Shown: positions 6,949 through 8,510 of the stretch, piece after piece
Position numbering within the stretch: the stretch's first letter is position 1
How the letters are laid out: every line of letters starts with the position of its first letter
Source: Hadesarchaea archaeon
Lineage (GTDB): Archaea; Hadarchaeota; Hadarchaeia; Hadarchaeales; Hadarchaeaceae
NCBI GenBank assembly: GCA_029880065.1
Contig: JAOUPD010000044.1
Location: forward strand, 1 to 8,510
DNA: 8,510 nt
Reading direction: 5' to 3'
Position numbers and translations under genes: made by a program
The notes under the pieces: generated by a model
Told to the model about the DNA's origin: nothing
What the model saw: the letters and a program-made list of their open reading frames with translations, nothing else
Databases searched by the model: none

Positions 6949-7185
6949 CTACTTCCACTTCGTCAAAATCTCTTCTCTTCTAAAAGTTGCCTTGCTGAGT
7001 AAAAATAACCCAGCGCTCGCCAAAGCTAGCATCAAACCGAAAGCTATGAGCGTTGACCACTCAAGTGAGATGATCCCGCCCATGAACAGGAAATAGAATG
7101 CAAAGACCGGAACAATCCCCAACACGCCTAACTCGTAGGCTTGATCAAACAGCACACCGCGGTCGATGACTTGACGTTTTGCGGG
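6949..7185 (-). pseudogene. C-terminal fragment of an ABC-2-type permease-like membrane protein
   Basis: The minus frame is open from an in-frame TAA (7186-7188) to TAG (6949-6951), 78 codons. It encodes two strong membrane helices (about VLGIVPVFAFYFLFMGG and LIAFGLMLALASAGLFLL) and a basic tail, SKATFRREEILTKWK. The final helix plus the FRREEIL tail is how archaeal ABC-2 permeases usually end. A GTG at 7155 could start a 68-residue protein, but it has no ribosome binding site, and coding-like sequence (RQVIDRG) continues upstream to the exact edge of the direct repeat at 7189. I infer that the N-terminal part and the partner ATPase gene were lost at that junction. A genuine small two-helix protein remains possible. 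Confidence 0.55.
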
Positions 7186-7188
7186 TTA

Positions 7189-7394
7189 AGCCTTGAAGTT
7201 TTATCATTTGGACAATTCCTTGTTCCAAGCATCAGCCATTTCTTTATTTCTGTCACATAGTATTATCTCTTTAAGCGTCTTCGCGACTTGGATAAAATCC
7301 ATTATCGCACGGACCATTGCTCCTGCAGCAGCTTCTTCCGAAACTCCTCCGACGCCTGTTCCCATACCAGGGAATACTAAACTTCTAGCACCAA
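7189..7394. repeat. Direct repeat copy 2 (3' end of the intact macro gene)
   Basis: 206 bases matching 4776-4969; it starts 15 bases beyond the macro-gene stop and runs into the gene to about residue 112. Together the copies bracket 2.4 kb as direct repeats. Confidence 0.93.
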
Positions 7395-7728
7395 TGTTTT
7401 CTGCGCGTTCGAGCGCCGCCTTCGTTGCAAAATAGACCTTTTCACTCGTTATCTGCATCACCGGGCGCTCCATCGTTGGGGCGTGCACGACCCATCGCGC
7501 TTGCAGCTTGCCAGCAGTTGCCGCAATCGCTTTTCCGACCGGTACTGGAGCGTGCTTTAAGGCCTCCCGCTCGATCTCCTCGCCACCAACGCGCTTCAGC
7601 GCTCCCGCGGCCCCGCCACCCATATACATCAAGCTGTTTGCGGGGTTGCATATCGCATCGGCTTTTTGCCTTGTCAAGTCCCCCTGTTTTACGATGACCG
7701 TCAAGTTCTCAATTTTAAACATCTTCAC
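7204..7728 (-). CDS. Macro-domain ADP-ribose-binding protein (Af1521-like)
   Basis: 174 residues from GTG 7728 (or 172 from ATG 7722). A single macro domain fills the protein: LTVIVKQGDLT (9-19) gives the first strand and the GD(L/I)T adenine-binding Asp17; CNPANS (27-32) is the NxAN motif; GGGAAGALKRVGG (37-49) is the first phosphate loop; VPVGKAIAATAG (62-73); and FPGMGTGVGG (119-128) is the second phosphate loop. Macro domains bind ADP-ribose and many remove it from proteins or hydrolyse O-acetyl-ADP-ribose. The MacroD-type Asp after the GGG loop is absent (Ala-Ala here), which fits the Af1521/ALC1-like group rather than MacroD. It is expected to be cytosolic. The length is that of a stand-alone domain. 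It diverges from the small membrane gene at 7842. Its 3' end is duplicated at 4776-4969. Family identity secure; substrate unknown. Confidence 0.92.
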   Translation of the reverse strand: MKMFKIENLTVIVKQGDLTRQKADAICNPANSLMYMGGGAAGALKRVGGEEIEREALKHAPVPVGKAIAATAGKLQARWVVHAPTMERPVMQITSEKVYFATKAALERAENIGARSLVFPGMGTGVGGVSEEAAAGAMVRAIMDFIQVAKTLKEIILCDRNKEMADAWNKELSK

Positions 7729-7750
7729 TCAAATAAATTTTCTCGCCTAC

Positions 7751-7760
7751 CTCTTAAAAT
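7751..7760 (-). promoter_or_regulatory. Candidate TATA box of the macro gene
   Basis: Read on minus, ATTTTAAGAG is centred about 27 bases before GTG 7728, so transcription would begin at or next to the start codon. No well-spaced ribosome binding site precedes 7728 or 7722, which fits a leaderless mRNA. Confidence 0.42.
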
Positions 7761-7764
7761 GAAC

Positions 7765-7790
7765 TTGTTGTTTACTTTTCATAACAACAA
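7765..7790. promoter_or_regulatory. Dyad TTGTTGTT-N10-AACAACAA in the divergent promoter region
   Basis: Two perfect 8-base arms (7765-7772 and 7783-7790) separated by ten bases, centre to centre 18 bases. The element abuts the macro-gene TATA box and lies about 12 bases before the TATA box of the plus-strand gene. The size suits a dimeric regulator that could control both genes. Arms seen directly; the regulator is inferred. Confidence 0.45.
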
Positions 7791-7799
7791 AATGCCAAC

Positions 7800-7814
7800 G
7801 GGTTTATTTTACCC
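7800..7814 (+). promoter_or_regulatory. Palindrome GGGT-N7-ACCC enclosing a TATA-like core
   Basis: GGGT (7800-7803) and ACCC (7811-7814) flank TTATTTT. The core sits where a TATA box would start transcription near 7832, ten bases before ATG 7842. A protein bound to the palindrome would block TBP access. The arms are short, so chance is possible. Confidence 0.36.
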
Positions 7815-7841
7815 AAGCCGAAACTTTGACGGGGGTTGAAA

Positions 7842-8186
7842 ATGAAATTAAGCGTGAGATCTATAACCTTCGACTTTCTGTTCGGCGGAGCAATCGTCGT
7901 CGGGGCACTGCTGGTAGCATCGCTGCTGGGGCCGACCGCGGGCGGCATCCTCGCGGGCGCACCGATTCGGGCAAGTGGAGTGATTTTCCTCCAGTACCTT
8001 CACGAAGGCGTCGATAAAGCGACGGAACTGACGCGGGGGGTGGTCTTTGCGATGATTGCCAATGTATTCTTCGCGGTTGTCCTCTACTTCTCCATTCCCA
8101 AGTTCGGTCTGGTAGGAGCGTTCTTGGTCGCCAGTGCAGTGTTCATCGCAGTAATAGCCGTCATGAAGCCGATGGGTTTACTCTGA
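7842..8186 (+). CDS. Small multi-pass membrane protein, DUF3147/GlpM-like
   Basis: 114 residues from ATG 7842, with GGGGGT (7831-7836) five bases upstream. An in-frame TTG at 7836 lies within that site and is not preferred. Four likely hydrophobic segments (about 10-29, 32-51, 64-84, 88-108) are separated by short loops. The pattern GPTAGGILAGAPIR (30-43), then an IFLQYLHEG (48-56) loop before the third helix, resembles small four-helix DUF3147/GlpM-type proteins, which have a glycine-rich LLASLP-type turn between the first two helices and an acidic loop after the second. The similarity is by pattern only. It shares a promoter region with the macro gene, transcribed away from it, and stands alone downstream. 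Confidence 0.72.
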   Translation: MKLSVRSITFDFLFGGAIVVGALLVASLLGPTAGGILAGAPIRASGVIFLQYLHEGVDKATELTRGVVFAMIANVFFAVVLYFSIPKFGLVGAFLVASAVFIAVIAVMKPMGLL

Positions 8187-8216
8187 AGGGACTGATCTGG
8201 GACTCAGCCCAATGCA

Positions 8217-8390
8217 TCAGACCCGCCGCCCAGTAAGCGCCCGGATTAGCCTGTTGGTGGTCTCCTCCACAGCACGATCTTCATAGGGCACGTAGGGCAA
8301 GTCCGCCTCAACAGCCACAACTTTTGCAAGTTCGTTAATCGCGAGCGACGCCGGAAAATTATATTTCTTTAACCCCGCAATAACCGCAAA
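8217..8390 (-). pseudogene. Orphan C-terminal coding fragment
   Basis: The minus frame is open from just after TAG (8391-8393) to TGA (8217-8219), 57 residues, with no ATG, and the only GTG/TTG starts internal. The text reads as genuine protein: LKKYNFPASLAINELAKV, then LPYVPYEDRAVEETTNRL, ending ALTGRRV. It overlaps the end of the 45-residue frame above it by 32 bases in another frame. I do not recognise the family. Either its 5' part was lost by frameshift or deletion, or a frameshift lies near 8360-8390 and joins the two frames into one protein. Confidence 0.4.
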
Positions 8391-8496
8391 CTATTGAAAA
8401 TTCTCCGTTCTCTTCTCGAAAGTATATCCTTACTTTTTTACCTTCGTGAAAAATCGGTTGGTCTTCTACCCAAAGACTAATTTCGTTTTCCCCCAT
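8359..8496 (-). CDS. 45-residue CxxC protein, unrecognised
   Basis: ATG 8496 is preceded by AGGTGG (8506-8501) at ideal spacing, the clearest ribosome binding site near this end of the window. The protein is acidic to neutral, starts MGENEISLWVEDQ, has a basic strand-like middle (KKVRIYF) and ends CGYCGVKEI with Cys37 and Cys40. One CxxC knuckle would suit half a zinc ribbon, so either it dimerises on a metal or it is the N-terminal part of a longer protein whose second knuckle is missing. It overlaps the downstream orphan fragment in another frame. No family recognised. Confidence 0.42.
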   Translation of the reverse strand: MGENEISLWVEDQPIFHEGKKVRIYFREENGEFSIVCGYCGVKEI

Positions 8497-8510
8497 CTCT
8501 CCACCTGGCG

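Noticed and set aside
6759..6962. Minus-strand open frame containing FKVPKGIIKVELKLIDNT
   Set aside because: It reads somewhat like protein, but has no start or ribosome site, overlaps the ends of two better-supported frames, and covers an AT-rich stretch (6850-6870) that looks intergenic. Kept as a possible remnant only.
4776..7188. Calling the bracketed block an insertion sequence or integrative element
   Set aside because: No transposase, integrase, terminal inverted repeats or tRNA target is visible; only the repeat geometry supports it, so it is reported as a finding rather than a mobile element.
7425..7762. Plus-strand frames of 84-90 residues over the macro gene
   Set aside because: They lie antisense to a well-supported macro-domain gene, with low-complexity Pro/Arg/Ala composition typical of shadow frames.
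7826..8017. 63-residue Arg/Gly-rich frame overlapping the small membrane gene
   Set aside because: Out-of-frame shadow of the 7842-8186 gene, which has the ribosome binding site and a coherent membrane pattern.
8187..8216. Possible hairpin CTGA...TCAG after the small membrane gene
   Set aside because: Arms of four bases without a T-tract; not distinguishable from chance.

Overview
The window looks archaeal. A purC gene is followed directly by a PurP-family gene. PurP is the archaeal formate-dependent step of purine synthesis. Ribosome binding sites are short and G-rich, several genes have plausible BRE/TATA boxes about 25-30 bases before their starts, transcripts look leaderless or nearly so, and T-tracts follow genes. 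A Af1521-like macro-domain protein also fits. I cannot name a lineage from sequence alone; an uncultivated euryarchaeal or Hadarchaeota/Bathyarchaeia-type genome is a guess.

Layout: (1) 1-2181, purine block: the 3' two thirds of purC, then a long, divergent PurP homologue. (2) 2276-4761, envelope genes: a multi-pass membrane protein with an HExxGH zinc-type motif, then a membrane-anchored, surface-facing caspase-fold (clan CD) cysteine peptidase with a C-terminal Ig-like (Big_5) domain. (3) 4762-7188, an accessory block. It starts with a broken duplicate of the 3' end of the macro-domain gene and a stretch of unrecognised remnants, one of which matches the end of the purP-like gene. It then carries a secreted, membrane-anchored DUF2330 protein with an unusual expansion of Trp-containing repeats, and ends with the C-terminal scrap of an ABC-2-type permease on the minus strand. 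(4) 7189-8186: the intact macro-domain gene (minus strand) diverging from a small hydrophobic protein (plus strand), with two dyad elements in the shared promoter region. (5) 8187-8510: two short overlapping minus-strand frames, one a 45-residue CxxC protein with a good ribosome binding site, the other an orphan C-terminal coding fragment.

The main structural observation is that the macro-gene 3' end is present twice as about 200-bp direct repeats (about 96% identical apart from a 12-bp deletion) bracketing 2.4 kb. That is the geometry left by insertion into, or duplication of, the 3' end of a gene. No integrase or transposase is visible. The main protein-level observations are the PurP homologue that has lost the usual glycine-rich ATP loop, and the repeat-expanded DUF2330 protein. 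I see no rRNA, tRNA or CRISPR array. Comparisons with family members are from memory, not from a search.
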